Shown here in pieces: positions 44,003 through 52,647 of a stretch of DNA of 64,000 nucleotides. The notes beneath the pieces were generated by a model that saw nothing but the letters and a program-made list of their open reading frames with translations, ran no database searches and was not told where the DNA came from. Position 1 is the stretch's first letter. Each line of letters opens with the position of its first letter. Origin of the DNA: Bdellovibrionales bacterium (GTDB taxonomy: Bacteria; Bdellovibrionota; UBA1018; CAIMNF01); contig CANNBJ010000002.1 in NCBI GenBank assembly GCA_947502835.1, positions 310,001 to 374,000 on the forward strand. The letters run 5' to 3'. A program made the position numbers and the translations under genes.

Positions 44003-44572
44003 ATGAAAAACACAACAATCGCCCGTATTTTCTTCAGTCTTTTGATTGCTTCCGGATTCTCCGGAATTCGAGCGGAGGCGGCCTCCTCTTTTTACGACTT
44101 CAAGGTGAATACCCTTGCCGGAGTTCCGGTTGACCTCTCATCCTACAAAGGCAAAGTGCTCATGGTGGTGAATACGGCATCCAAGTGCGGCTACACGCCC
44201 CAGTATCAAGGACTTCAAACATTGTATCAGCGCTATCAGCCAAAGGGTTTCGAGGTTCTTGCATTCCCGAGCAACGATTTTGGCGGACAGGAGCCGGGGA
44301 ATGCAAAAGAGATCAAGACGTTTTGTGAAACCAAATACAAGGTGAACTTCCCGCTGTTCGAGAAGAATCCGGTTTCAGGATCCATGAAGCAGCCTCTTTA
44401 TGATTGGCTCATCAAGAATGAACCCGGGAACATCCGCGGTCCGAGCGATGTGAGTTGGAATTTTGAGAAATTCCTGATCTCAAAAGAGGGCAAGGTGCTC
44501 GCCCGATATCGCTCGAGTGTGACCCCCGAGAGCCCCGATGTGGTGAAGGCGATCGAGGGGGCCTTGAAGTAA
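44003..44572 (+). CDS. Exported glutathione peroxidase-family thiol peroxidase
   Basis: This 189-residue protein has a signal peptide (MKNTTIARIFFSLLIASGFS through AEA), then the GPx fold: VNTASKCGYTPQYQGL with the peroxidatic Cys (Cys, not Sec), LAFPSNDFGGQEPG with the Gln, and DVSWNFEKFLI with the Trp. The tetrad is complete. Most bacterial homologues use thioredoxin. Its stop overlaps the msrBA start by one base, so it forms an oxidant-defence unit for the envelope. Confidence 0.93.
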   Translation: MKNTTIARIFFSLLIASGFSGIRAEAASSFYDFKVNTLAGVPVDLSSYKGKVLMVVNTASKCGYTPQYQGLQTLYQRYQPKGFEVLAFPSNDFGGQEPGNAKEIKTFCETKYKVNFPLFEKNPVSGSMKQPLYDWLIKNEPGNIRGPSDVSWNFEKFLISKEGKVLARYRSSVTPESPDVVKAIEGALK

Positions 44573-45654
44573 TGTCCGGGCTTGCGGGCATGCTGATGCT
44601 GGGAGCGAGTCTCTCGTTTCTCGTGCCCGCGAATGCTGAAGCCGCGGCATTCAGGTCGCGGGGAACGGAGGCGGGAATGGCGGATAAGAAAACAGAGGCG
44701 AAAGTCCTTCGACATCTGAACCAGGAGCAGTTCCGGGTCACGCAGCTCTGCGCAACCGAAAACCCGTTCAACAACGCGTATTGGAATCATCATGATGCCG
44801 GAATTTATGTGGATGTGGTCGATGGAAAGCCACTCTTCAGTTCCAAGGACAAATTCGATTCCGGCACCGGATGGCCGAGTTTTTCGCGTCCCATTGAGGA
44901 AAAGTTTGTTGCGCTCTCGGAAGACCGCTCTCATGGCATGGTCCGCACCGAAGTGAAATCGAGCGTCGCAGGTTCTCACCTCGGACACATGTTCGATGAC
45001 GGTCCCGCTCCGACCCGCAAGCGGTATTGCATCAACTCGGCATCGCTCCGGTTTGTGAGCGCGTTGAACCTTGAAAGAGACGGGTATGGAAAATACCTTG
45101 GGCTGTTTTCGAAAGAGGTTCTCGATGCCGAAAAAAAGAAACGGAGTGAACGCATGAAAAACGGCGACTATCAAACCTTGGTTCTTGCAGGCGGCTGTTT
45201 CTGGGGCGTGCAGGATTTGATCCGGAAATTGCCGGGGGTCATCGACACCGAGGTCGGCTACACAGGCGGATTTACTGAGAATCCAGTGTATGAGCAGGTC
45301 AAGAAAGGCACCACGGGTCACGCGGAATCGGTGCGCGTGGTTTTTGATCCGAAAGTCATCGGAATTGAAAAGCTCCTCGATTTGTTTTTTACGCTTCATG
45401 ATCCCACGACAAAGAATCAGCAGGGCAACGACATCGGATCGCAATACCGCTCGGCCATTTTTTACTCAAGTCCCGCACAAAAAGAGGCTGCACTCAAAAA
45501 AATCAAGGAATGGAATGACTCCGGAAAGTGGAAACGTCCGATCGTGACTGAAGTCGTGGAGGCTTCGAAGTTCACTCCTGCGGAATCCTATCACCAGGAC
45601 TACCTGGTGAAGAACCCCGAGGGGTACACCTGCCACTACTACCGGGAGTTCTGA
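44572..45654 (+). CDS. msrBA: Exported methionine sulfoxide reductase, MsrB-MsrA fusion
   Basis: This 360-residue protein has an N-terminal hydrophobic segment (GLAGMLMLGASLSFLVPANA), then an MsrB domain (about 45-175, FSSKDKFDSGTGWPSFSRP and RYCINSASLRF with the catalytic Cys), then MsrA (about 205-355, VLAGGCFWGVQDLIRKLPGV, HAESVRVVFDP and SAIFYSSPAQKE). The order B-A is the reverse of PilB. The usual CxxC zinc sites of MsrB are missing. Cys in QLCATENPF may serve for recycling. It repairs oxidised Met in exported proteins. It follows the peroxidase gene. Confidence 0.93.
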   Translation: MSGLAGMLMLGASLSFLVPANAEAAAFRSRGTEAGMADKKTEAKVLRHLNQEQFRVTQLCATENPFNNAYWNHHDAGIYVDVVDGKPLFSSKDKFDSGTGWPSFSRPIEEKFVALSEDRSHGMVRTEVKSSVAGSHLGHMFDDGPAPTRKRYCINSASLRFVSALNLERDGYGKYLGLFSKEVLDAEKKKRSERMKNGDYQTLVLAGGCFWGVQDLIRKLPGVIDTEVGYTGGFTENPVYEQVKKGTTGHAESVRVVFDPKVIGIEKLLDLFFTLHDPTTKNQQGNDIGSQYRSAIFYSSPAQKEAALKKIKEWNDSGKWKRPIVTEVVEASKFTPAESYHQDYLVKNPEGYTCHYYREF

Positions 45655-45655
45655 A

Positions 45656-46492
45656 ATGCAGGAATTGCGCCCCTCTCCCGCAATCAGCGTGAATTCGGAT
45701 GTTTCGATCCGGGAAGTGCTCCGGATCATGAAGGAGCACAATGTGGGTTCGGTGCTTGTGAATTCGTACGCCCCGCCGCATGCACTCGAGGGGATATTCA
45801 CGGAGCGGGATCTGTTGAAGTGGGTGGCCGACATCGCCCATAATGATGCCTGGGACAAATCGATTGCAACGATCATGACGAAGAAAATGATCACCCTGAA
45901 CGTCCTTGAGCTCGATCAGGCGGCCGAGACGATGATCCGGCACAACTTCCGGCATGTTCCGATCGTGTATGATTCCGAGGATGGCCGCTCGCATGTAGCG
46001 GGTGTGGTCTCGATGCGCGATCTGTTCAAGGGGATGGTGGCCGAGCGAAAGCAGAAGAAGCTGCTTGAGCAATTCAACGCCAAGCGTGTTCTGGTCCTTG
46101 CACGTGAGCGATCCGAGCGCGAACTCCAGCAAAAGCTTCTTGCAGATCATGTGAATCTTGTATTCCACGTTCCGGCGGCGGGAACGGCGGGAGAGGTGCC
46201 GGACGCCGGTGCCTCGCTCGATCCGGCGCGGGTGATTCCGGATGTTCTTTCGTCTGAACTTTTTGTGATGGATCTGGATCATCTGCCGTCCGAAGCATGG
46301 GTCGGGATTTTGAAGAGTGTGCTTTCAGAAAAGAAACGGCCTCCTGTGTTCATTGTCTACGATCCCGTCATGCAGGACCCGAGAAGCGTGCTTGCGCTCA
46401 AGCAGCTCTCCCAGGGTTCTGTCATTCACGTATTTCCGAAGCCGATAAATCTGCTTGAGTATTTGCGGCAAATGGAAAAGAGCCTGAAATAA
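45656..46492 (+). CDS. CBS-pair protein with C-terminal unknown domain
   Basis: This 278-residue protein has two CBS motifs in residues 1-140 (ISVNSDVSIREVLRIMKEHN to GIFTERDLLKWV, and MITLNVLELDQAAETMIRH to GVVSMRDLFKGM). The C-terminal half (about 145-278) looks like a receiver-like alpha/beta fold (KRVLVLARERSEREL and SELFVMDLDHLPSEAW), but lacks a clear phosphoacceptor set. It probably senses adenylate ligands. It begins 1 nt after the msrBA stop, so it is in the same operon. Confidence 0.8.
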   Translation: MQELRPSPAISVNSDVSIREVLRIMKEHNVGSVLVNSYAPPHALEGIFTERDLLKWVADIAHNDAWDKSIATIMTKKMITLNVLELDQAAETMIRHNFRHVPIVYDSEDGRSHVAGVVSMRDLFKGMVAERKQKKLLEQFNAKRVLVLARERSERELQQKLLADHVNLVFHVPAAGTAGEVPDAGASLDPARVIPDVLSSELFVMDLDHLPSEAWVGILKSVLSEKKRPPVFIVYDPVMQDPRSVLALKQLSQGSVIHVFPKPINLLEYLRQMEKSLK

Positions 46493-46600
46493 AACTGCGC
46501 CGCAACGCGCAAGATGCATTCCAAGAGTTTAATCTGCTTTCCGTGGTTTCATTTCTTGATACACTACCCAAGGTAAAATCCACGAAAGGACCTAAATCCC

Positions 46601-47746
46601 ATGATCAGTTTTGAACTTTCAGACGAGCAGAAACAACTTCAAGAGCTTGCCCGCAAATTCGCAAAAGAGGAAATGATCCCGAAGGCTGAACATCACGACC
46701 ATACGGGAGAATTTCCGTATGAGGTGACCAAGAAGGCCTGGGAGCTTGGCTTGATGAACACTCACATCGGTCAGGAGTACGGCGGACTTGGTCTGGGTGT
46801 GCTCGACGGAATCATCATTACCGAGGAGCTTGCATACGGATGTACCGGAATTGCAACCGCAATGGAGGCAAACGCTTTGGCTTCCGCTCCGGTCATGGTT
46901 GCCGGAAACGATGCCCAGAAAAGGCAGTTCTTGGGTATGCTCACTGCTGAGCCAAAATACGCCGCATATTGCGTGACCGAGCCCGGTGCGGGGTCTGACG
47001 TTGCTGGGATTACTACGACGGCTAAAAAGGTCGGCGATGATTATGTCATCAATGGCGCAAAGATGTGGATCACGAACGCCAATGTTGCAAGCTGGTATTT
47101 TGTTCTCGCTTATACTGATCCTTCTCTCAAGCACAAGGGAATGACCGGCTTTCTGGTTCCCCGTGAAACTCCCGGCATTACGGTGGGGCGCAAAGAAGAC
47201 AACCTTGGGCAGCGGGCATCTGACACGCGCGGACTCACCTTTGAAGACGTGAAGATTCCATCGAAATACCGTCTTGGAAACGAGGGTGACGGATTCAAAA
47301 TCGCCATGAGCGCTTTTGATCACACTCGTCCAGTGGTTGCAGCAGGAGCGGTGGGACTTGCAAGACGCGCGATGGATGAGTCCATCAACTACGCGACCAC
47401 GCGCAAGACCTTCGGGACCCCAATTGCCGGATACCAAGCCGTGAGCTTCATGATTGCCGACATGGCGAAAGACATCGAGGCTGCGCGCTACCTCGTTTGG
47501 CGGGCCGGTTGGGAAATCGATCAGGGACGGAGGAATACCAAATTCGCAGCATTCGCGAAGGCCTTCGCAGCAGACATGGCGATGAAGGTCGCCACCGACG
47601 CGGTTCAGGTGTTCGGCGGGTATGGCTATTCAAAGGAATATCCGGTCGAAAAGCTCATGCGGGATGCAAAGATTTATCAGATCTATGAGGGAACTTCGCA
47701 AATCCAGCGTCTGATCATCGCAAAAGAGATCTTCGAGCGTCGCTGA
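46601..47746 (+). CDS. Acyl-CoA dehydrogenase
   Basis: This 381-residue flavoenzyme has [59 protein letters not shown] and [20 protein letters not shown] followed by [18 protein letters not shown]. The last stretch includes the catalytic Glu of the IYEGT motif, as in short- and medium-chain enzymes. It catalyses alpha,beta-oxidation of acyl-CoA in beta-oxidation. AAGGA lies before the ATG. A terminator follows at 47772. Confidence 0.95.
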   Translation: MISFELSDEQKQLQELARKFAKEEMIPKAEHHDHTGEFPYEVTKKAWELGLMNTHIGQEYGGLGLGVLDGIIITEELAYGCTGIATAMEANALASAPVMVAGNDAQKRQFLGMLTAEPKYAAYCVTEPGAGSDVAGITTTAKKVGDDYVINGAKMWITNANVASWYFVLAYTDPSLKHKGMTGFLVPRETPGITVGRKEDNLGQRASDTRGLTFEDVKIPSKYRLGNEGDGFKIAMSAFDHTRPVVAAGAVGLARRAMDESINYATTRKTFGTPIAGYQAVSFMIADMAKDIEAARYLVWRAGWEIDQGRRNTKFAAFAKAFAADMAMKVATDAVQVFGGYGYSKEYPVEKLMRDAKIYQIYEGTSQIQRLIIAKEIFERR

Positions 47747-47771
47747 GTCGCGGTTTCAAAAAGAAAAAGTT

Positions 47772-47817
47772 TGGGTCAGTCCTGACACCTGTGTCGAGGC
47801 TGACCCATCTTATTTTT
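47772..47817 (+). terminator. Intrinsic terminator after the acyl-CoA dehydrogenase gene
   Basis: Outer stem TGGGTCAG / CTGACCCA (47772-47779 and 47800-47807), inner stem TGACAC / GTGTCG, followed by TTATTTTT (47810-47817). It is the clearest plus-strand terminator in the window. Confidence 0.85.
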
Positions 47818-47858
47818 AAGGTTCACGCGCGATATTATATTTTGAGGGGGTGTATCGC

Positions 47859-49349
47859 GTGTTCGGTTCTTGCAGTGATTTCCGAAAAAGAACATTTCGA
47901 TGGGTTTTGTCCGTCCTGGTGATCACCCACAGCGCGATTTCTGCGCGTGCTGCCGCTGCGAATCCGATTCAAACCGAGCTCAGGAGACTCAACAAATGTT
48001 ACGCCCAATTTGTGGGGTTGCGGATTAAAACAAGTGACCCTCTTTGGCAACAGGTCGCGGCTGGCACGAAGAACGGGGTGGATGCCTGCATGGATGTTTT
48101 TCATCGGGGCGATCTTGGGAGTGATGGCCGAATTTCTCAGGTTGCGGGAGAGTATGATTCGGTCGGATCCCAGATCCTGAGTCGTTTTCTTGAGTTTTAT
48201 AGGTCCACCTTCTACGTCACTGACATCGCGACATCGACCGGGTTTCAGCCAGATCTGTATGATGCGAATTCGCCTGCGTTCCATTTTTTGTATTCTGCGT
48301 TCAAGCCCGGCGAATTGTATTCGAATTCGGTGAAACGCGCTCAGGGACTGCGCGCATATCGCCTCAGTTTGCGCACGGGTCCCAGAATCCGTTCCGTGAT
48401 TGGACTGAAGGCCTTGGTGCAGTATCAACAAGGCAACACCGCAGATGGTGCGCAAACCATTGTCAATTTCAATCCCACTCTTGTCGAAACAGGTCGACTG
48501 ATCGGCATCAGGCCGGATGAGGTGTCCAATGTGGAAACCGCGATGCAGTGGAAAAGGGTTTCGTTTCAAGGAAGAAACGTGAGCGCCTCCATGGGAGCTG
48601 GATTTCTGGGCGATCAAACCTATCTCACTGCCAATAACAATCAGGATGGAGTTTGGGCGAACAACAACGGCACCATCAGAATTTTCAGAGTCTGGGCCCG
48701 ATCCATGCTCAGTGATTCCTTGGGTAGACCACTCCCGGCCCTTCGGGCCTCGGATGTGACCTCAGAAGTTGAAGCCTCTTCGGACATTCCTTGGAGACAA
48801 TCGAGCTCCTGTCTTCGATGTCATGATTCCATGGACAATGCCGCCGGAGCGATCCGGAATCTTGCCAGGCTCAGGACTACCGACGGAGGCGAGGGGCAGG
48901 TGAGGTTCTGGGTGAATTTCGTAAGTCCGAGCGATATGGCTACGGCTGCCCCCTTGCCCCGTACCAGACTCGAAATCGGAGATTCCTCGTACTTCAAGCG
49001 CCCCGCCGATTTCAAACTTCGGTATCGAAGTTACGACGGAACACTCGTCGATGTTTCCGGCACGGGCCTTGCCAGTCTTGCAGAAAAGATTGCAGAGACG
49101 AATGACTTCTATGCGACAGCGGCGAAACGGCATTATGAGTTTCTGACGGGGATTGCTGCAAATCTAGATGACATTACCGATCCCGATGCGGTGTCCCTGA
49201 GTCCTGCTGAGCTGAAGATCCGAAATCGAGTCATAGAACTGGGGATCGCCTTGAAGAATCATCAGAGCATACCCGCACTGATTCGTTCCATCCTCGCACT
49301 CCCTGAATACCTGGATCAGTCGGCAGCAAAAGCGGGAGGTGGCAAGTGA
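47859..49349 (+). CDS. Exported protein with a single CxxCH motif (PSCyt/DUF1588-like)
   Basis: About 496 residues with signal peptide (RTFRWVLSVLVITHSAISAR). A single CLRCHDSMD site (48810-48824) has the CxxCH form that binds haem c, followed by NAAGAIRNL. The phrasing SSCLRCHDSMD...G resembles the DUF1588/1592 proteins of planctomycetes and myxobacteria. The C-terminus ends LIRSILALPEYLDQS, similar to such families. GTG 47859 is 8 nt from GAGGGG. GTG 47850 is possible. The stop overlaps the next start (GTGA). Haem binding is inferred and unproven. Function is unknown. Confidence 0.7.
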   Translation: MFGSCSDFRKRTFRWVLSVLVITHSAISARAAAANPIQTELRRLNKCYAQFVGLRIKTSDPLWQQVAAGTKNGVDACMDVFHRGDLGSDGRISQVAGEYDSVGSQILSRFLEFYRSTFYVTDIATSTGFQPDLYDANSPAFHFLYSAFKPGELYSNSVKRAQGLRAYRLSLRTGPRIRSVIGLKALVQYQQGNTADGAQTIVNFNPTLVETGRLIGIRPDEVSNVETAMQWKRVSFQGRNVSASMGAGFLGDQTYLTANNNQDGVWANNNGTIRIFRVWARSMLSDSLGRPLPALRASDVTSEVEASSDIPWRQSSSCLRCHDSMDNAAGAIRNLARLRTTDGGEGQVRFWVNFVSPSDMATAAPLPRTRLEIGDSSYFKRPADFKLRYRSYDGTLVDVSGTGLASLAEKIAETNDFYATAAKRHYEFLTGIAANLDDITDPDAVSLSPAELKIRNRVIELGIALKNHQSIPALIRSILALPEYLDQSAAKAGGGK

Positions 49350-50011
49350 GATCAATTCGCTTCCTTTTGCTTTTAGTGCTTTCGTCCCCCGCGTGCGACA
49401 TGGCCCGTACGAGGCTTGTTTTCATGGAGCCCGAGAGCGTAGTTCAATCAGAAAAGCTCGAAACCTTTGGTCAATCCCTGCAGCTTGCAGACCGCTCCTA
49501 CGTGGAATCTGCCTTGAAGGATGTCTTCGAAGTAACTCCCGAATTCCCGGAGGCCAAACAGCTCGAGGATCTGATCTATTTTGATGGGTCCTTCGGGGGC
49601 GGATGTGATCTCTACGGAGCATCCGAAGTCGTGAGCGGAACCGCAGCCCAGGCTGAATTCAAGCGCGCATCCTGCGGGATCAAGCTTTCTGAGAGTCAGC
49701 CTGTGACTTCAAGCGCGCAGAGAATGGCACAGACAGTAAAGGCATGTGATGTCTTGATTTACGGGGCAAATACGTTTCCGCGGGTGATGGCGAAAGTCAT
49801 TCCCGGGTGGACAGCGGGTAGGGCAGCGAATCGACCCACGCCTGAGCGATTGAAGGTTGCGTACGCACTGTTTGACCGGACAGGACTCCTTCCTGATACC
49901 GTGATTGAGAAGCTGATGGATCTTTCAAATTCCGTAAGCGATGCGGATGAGGCTTGGAGGTGGGTGCTGAAGGCTTACTGTGAATCACCGGAGTTCTTGC
50001 AGGCTTGGTAG
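49346..50011 (+). CDS. Lipoprotein of unknown function in the CxxCH operon
   Basis: This 221-residue lipoprotein (lipobox LSSPAC) starts with GTG overlapping the previous stop and has GGAGG upstream. It carries several cysteines (CDLYGAS, RASCGIKLS and KACDVLIYG). The C-terminus, WRWVLKAYCESPEFLQAW, echoes the ends of the large DUF1592/DUF1800-type proteins, as does that of its upstream neighbour, so the two may be parts of one ancestral protein. The next gene follows in 13 nt. Function is unknown. Confidence 0.65.
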   Translation: MRSIRFLLLLVLSSPACDMARTRLVFMEPESVVQSEKLETFGQSLQLADRSYVESALKDVFEVTPEFPEAKQLEDLIYFDGSFGGGCDLYGASEVVSGTAAQAEFKRASCGIKLSESQPVTSSAQRMAQTVKACDVLIYGANTFPRVMAKVIPGWTAGRAANRPTPERLKVAYALFDRTGLLPDTVIEKLMDLSNSVSDADEAWRWVLKAYCESPEFLQAW

Positions 50012-50024
50012 GAAGGAATTCAAT

Positions 50025-51761
50025 ATGGATCGACGCAAGTTTTTGAAAAATACGATTGGCGGGATTGGCGGATCCATTCTCACCTCCTCACTCATCGATT
50101 TCTATCTTCTAAATGTTTACCGGGGAATGATCCATCAGGCCTTTGGGCTTCCGCAGGGAGGAGAGGTCGAAAAGAAATTCCTGAACGTCGCAGTGTATGG
50201 TGGCATGCCGGGCTGGATGTGGAACATTCCCCTTCGGCCCAACGGGGATTCGGATGCATTCAGCTACGGGTATCAAACCAATGATCCCTCAAAAAGCATG
50301 CTTTGGACGAAGTTCGTCAGTGACTCGGCGGCTCCGGGTGGCTTCTCCGGGCGTTACGAACATACGAGAGTGGGGGATTGGCATTTGCCCCATCTGTGGT
50401 CCGGGTTGATCGCAAGGCCTGATGGACAGACCGAGCAAATGAGCAAGCTTGCTGCAAACATGCTCGCCATGCGTGGAATCAAGCTTCAGTTTGATGATCA
50501 TGAAGGCAACCGATATCGAAATGTCCGCCCCGAAAAGGGGTTGTCCATCGGTGGGTTGGTTGCCGATCGGGCTACCACTCCCATGCCTGCAATCGCATTT
50601 GATGCCGGGGTGAACTATTTCAAGTCTGCAAAAGGAATCAGTCAGCTAGAACTCACGAAAGATCAAACTTTTGCCAGCGCTTTCTCAAGCTTTCAGGGGG
50701 CGGGTGAGCGGATCAGCGGGAACGCCACACTCCAAAGCAAGCTGGATGGAGTCCTTGATTTGATGAAGGCAAACTCGGCCCTTAAGAATTCCTCCCTCCC
50801 CACTACCTATTCCGACCGGGTTGCGGCACGCAAGCTGATGACGAAGGACCTGGTCGCACTGGAGGCCCAGTTCAACACGATGAAATCGAAATATCTTGAT
50901 CTCATCACACGAGCCATTTCAGATCCCCTGCTGAGACTGGAAGGCCTGGATAATGTCGCCATGCCCGGGCAGGTAAGCAAGCACTTCAGGCTCTCGACTA
51001 CATCGGATGGTTCCAAGCAAGGAATCTATTATGGTGGAGATGACATCCGGAATCTCGCGGCAAATGCATCGATTCCCTGGCTTGCCGAGCAGTTTGCAAT
51101 TTCCGAACTGATGCTCACCGGGGGGAGCATTGGCAGCGCATTCAGCTCTTCCATCAACATTGTTGCTTTCGGGGGCTTTTTTGCAAAAGCGGACAAGGTC
51201 TACGTGGGCGAGAGTTCGACGGCACCGGTTCTCAATCGTCAGTATTATTTTCCGGTTGATTCGCACTATGTCGGATCGCATGCGCACTTAATCCTTCATT
51301 CAAAATACGCACGCGCCCTTTCATCTTGCCTCTATGAATTGATCACTCGTCTGAAGGGCGTGAGTTTAGTCAACGGGAGTCTTTTCGATTCCACTCTGAT
51401 TGCGGTGACGACCGAGTTCAATCGGACCAATGATCAACTGCAAGTGGGAACGGGGCACGGATATACGGGCTCGGGCTATACCTTGTTCTCGGGATCAATC
51501 CCGAAGACAACAGTCGTGGGAAACATCAAAGCCGATGCGGCAGTCGAGAATTTTGGTGGTACTTGGGGAGAGGGGGCGCCGATGGGGGGCACCGTTTCGA
51601 ATGGAAACGTCCTCAGCATCGGAAATGCAGTCTCCACAGCTTGTCAGATTCTTGGAGTTCCTTCTCCAACGCCCCTGTATCCCTCACTGGCCACAAGGAA
51701 TCCCGTCACGGGAAAGGTGTCTGTCCCTGAAGTCTGGGCAAGGCCCGAAAACATTTCATGA
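50025..51761 (+). CDS. Tat-exported DUF1501/DUF1552-like protein
   Basis: This 578-residue protein starts with a Tat-type signal (MDRRKFLKNTIGGIGGSILT), matching the twin-arginine RRxFLK form. The body includes VAVYGGMPGWMWNIPLRPNG, then a helical middle (KDLVALEAQFNTMKSKYLDL), DSHYVGSHAHLILHSKYARA and STLIAVTTEFNRTND near the end, the general plan of DUF1501/DUF1552 secreted proteins that sit beside PSCyt-type genes. AGGAAGGA precedes the ATG. It may bind a cofactor or fold in the cytoplasm before export. Function is unknown. A tatA is in this window. Confidence 0.72.
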   Translation: MDRRKFLKNTIGGIGGSILTSSLIDFYLLNVYRGMIHQAFGLPQGGEVEKKFLNVAVYGGMPGWMWNIPLRPNGDSDAFSYGYQTNDPSKSMLWTKFVSDSAAPGGFSGRYEHTRVGDWHLPHLWSGLIARPDGQTEQMSKLAANMLAMRGIKLQFDDHEGNRYRNVRPEKGLSIGGLVADRATTPMPAIAFDAGVNYFKSAKGISQLELTKDQTFASAFSSFQGAGERISGNATLQSKLDGVLDLMKANSALKNSSLPTTYSDRVAARKLMTKDLVALEAQFNTMKSKYLDLITRAISDPLLRLEGLDNVAMPGQVSKHFRLSTTSDGSKQGIYYGGDDIRNLAANASIPWLAEQFAISELMLTGGSIGSAFSSSINIVAFGGFFAKADKVYVGESSTAPVLNRQYYFPVDSHYVGSHAHLILHSKYARALSSCLYELITRLKGVSLVNGSLFDSTLIAVTTEFNRTNDQLQVGTGHGYTGSGYTLFSGSIPKTTVVGNIKADAAVENFGGTWGEGAPMGGTVSNGNVLSIGNAVSTACQILGVPSPTPLYPSLATRNPVTGKVSVPEVWARPENIS

Positions 51762-51777
51762 ATCGACAAAGACGGAG

Positions 51778-52647
51778 TCAGCGCCCCTCGTCTTCAAGCG
51801 CGGCCTTGATGCGAAGGTAGCTCTCAAATCGAGGCAAGTGCTCATAGGGCTCGCGCTTGATTTGAAGCTCATAGAGTTCAGGGAAGTATTGAATCAGGTC
51901 TTTGGGGCCAACGTGGATGAGTCCGAACTCCTTGATCCCCGGAGTGTCGATGAATCGGGTGCCTTCGCCAGCCGCAATCATCTTTGAAACGGTGGTGGTG
52001 TGCTTGCCCTTTCCGGTGACTCCGCTCACTTCGCCCACCTTGCCCACTGTTTCGCCGAACAGGAGCGAAAGAAGAGAAGTCTTTCCCACGCCGGAATGAC
52101 CGCAGAATGCCGAGGTTTTTGATTTCAGCACTCCCCGGAGAACCTCGAGTCCGGCCCCCGTCCTGGTCGATACCGGAAAGCAACGATAGCCCAGATCCTC
52201 ATAGAGCTGCCACGGGCGCTCGGATCCGGAATCGAGATCCATCTTGTTGATGACGATGAGGGGCGTGATTTGCGCCACCGTTGTTGCGATCAGGAAGCGA
52301 TCGATCAGGCCTGGCGAAAAGTCGGGTTCATGCAGGCTCGAGGTGATCACGACGAAGTCGAGGTTCGCAGCAATCGTATGCATGATCTTGCCTTCGCGCC
52401 CCGGAGCTTTTCGCGAAATGAAGTTGCGGCGTGGCTCCACCTCTTCGATGACGCCGTCTTTTGAGCCGTAGAGGTGGACCTTGACCCGGTCACCGGGCGC
52501 GACGGGGGATCGCTCCCGCCATTCGGCATCGCGATCGACAATCTGGCCGCGCCGGTAGCTGCAGAGTACCCGCTTTGATTCATCCTGATCGAGAATGACA
52601 TTGGCCATCTTCGGAAAAACTTCACTGATGACGCCCGTTGCGCTCAT
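51778..52647 (-). CDS. rsgA: Ribosome small subunit-dependent GTPase RsgA lacking the zinc module
   Basis: This 289-residue circularly permuted GTPase has an N-terminal OB-fold, then G4 VINKMDLDS, G1 CGHSGVGKTSLL and G3 IDTPGIKEFGL in the permuted order, followed by the C-terminal helices. RsgA matures the 30S subunit. The C-terminal zinc module (usually CxxxxCxHxxxxxC, about 25 residues) is missing: YFPELYELQIKREPYEHLPR runs straight to FESYLRIKAAL. It overlaps the methyltransferase gene stop (ATGA). Confidence 0.9.
   Translation of the reverse strand: MSATGVISEVFPKMANVILDQDESKRVLCSYRRGQIVDRDAEWRERSPVAPGDRVKVHLYGSKDGVIEEVEPRRNFISRKAPGREGKIMHTIAANLDFVVITSSLHEPDFSPGLIDRFLIATTVAQITPLIVINKMDLDSGSERPWQLYEDLGYRCFPVSTRTGAGLEVLRGVLKSKTSAFCGHSGVGKTSLLSLLFGETVGKVGEVSGVTGKGKHTTTVSKMIAAGEGTRFIDTPGIKEFGLIHVGPKDLIQYFPELYELQIKREPYEHLPRFESYLRIKAALEDEGR

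Noticed and set aside
42385-44013. 542-codon open frame on the minus strand
   Set aside because: It lies opposite the beta-CASP nuclease gene, whose motifs are complete. The minus-strand translation has no family features and mirrors the codon bias of the real gene.
44003-44572. Possible selenoprotein glutathione peroxidase
   Set aside because: The active-site codon in SKCGYTP encodes Cys and there is no in-frame TGA.
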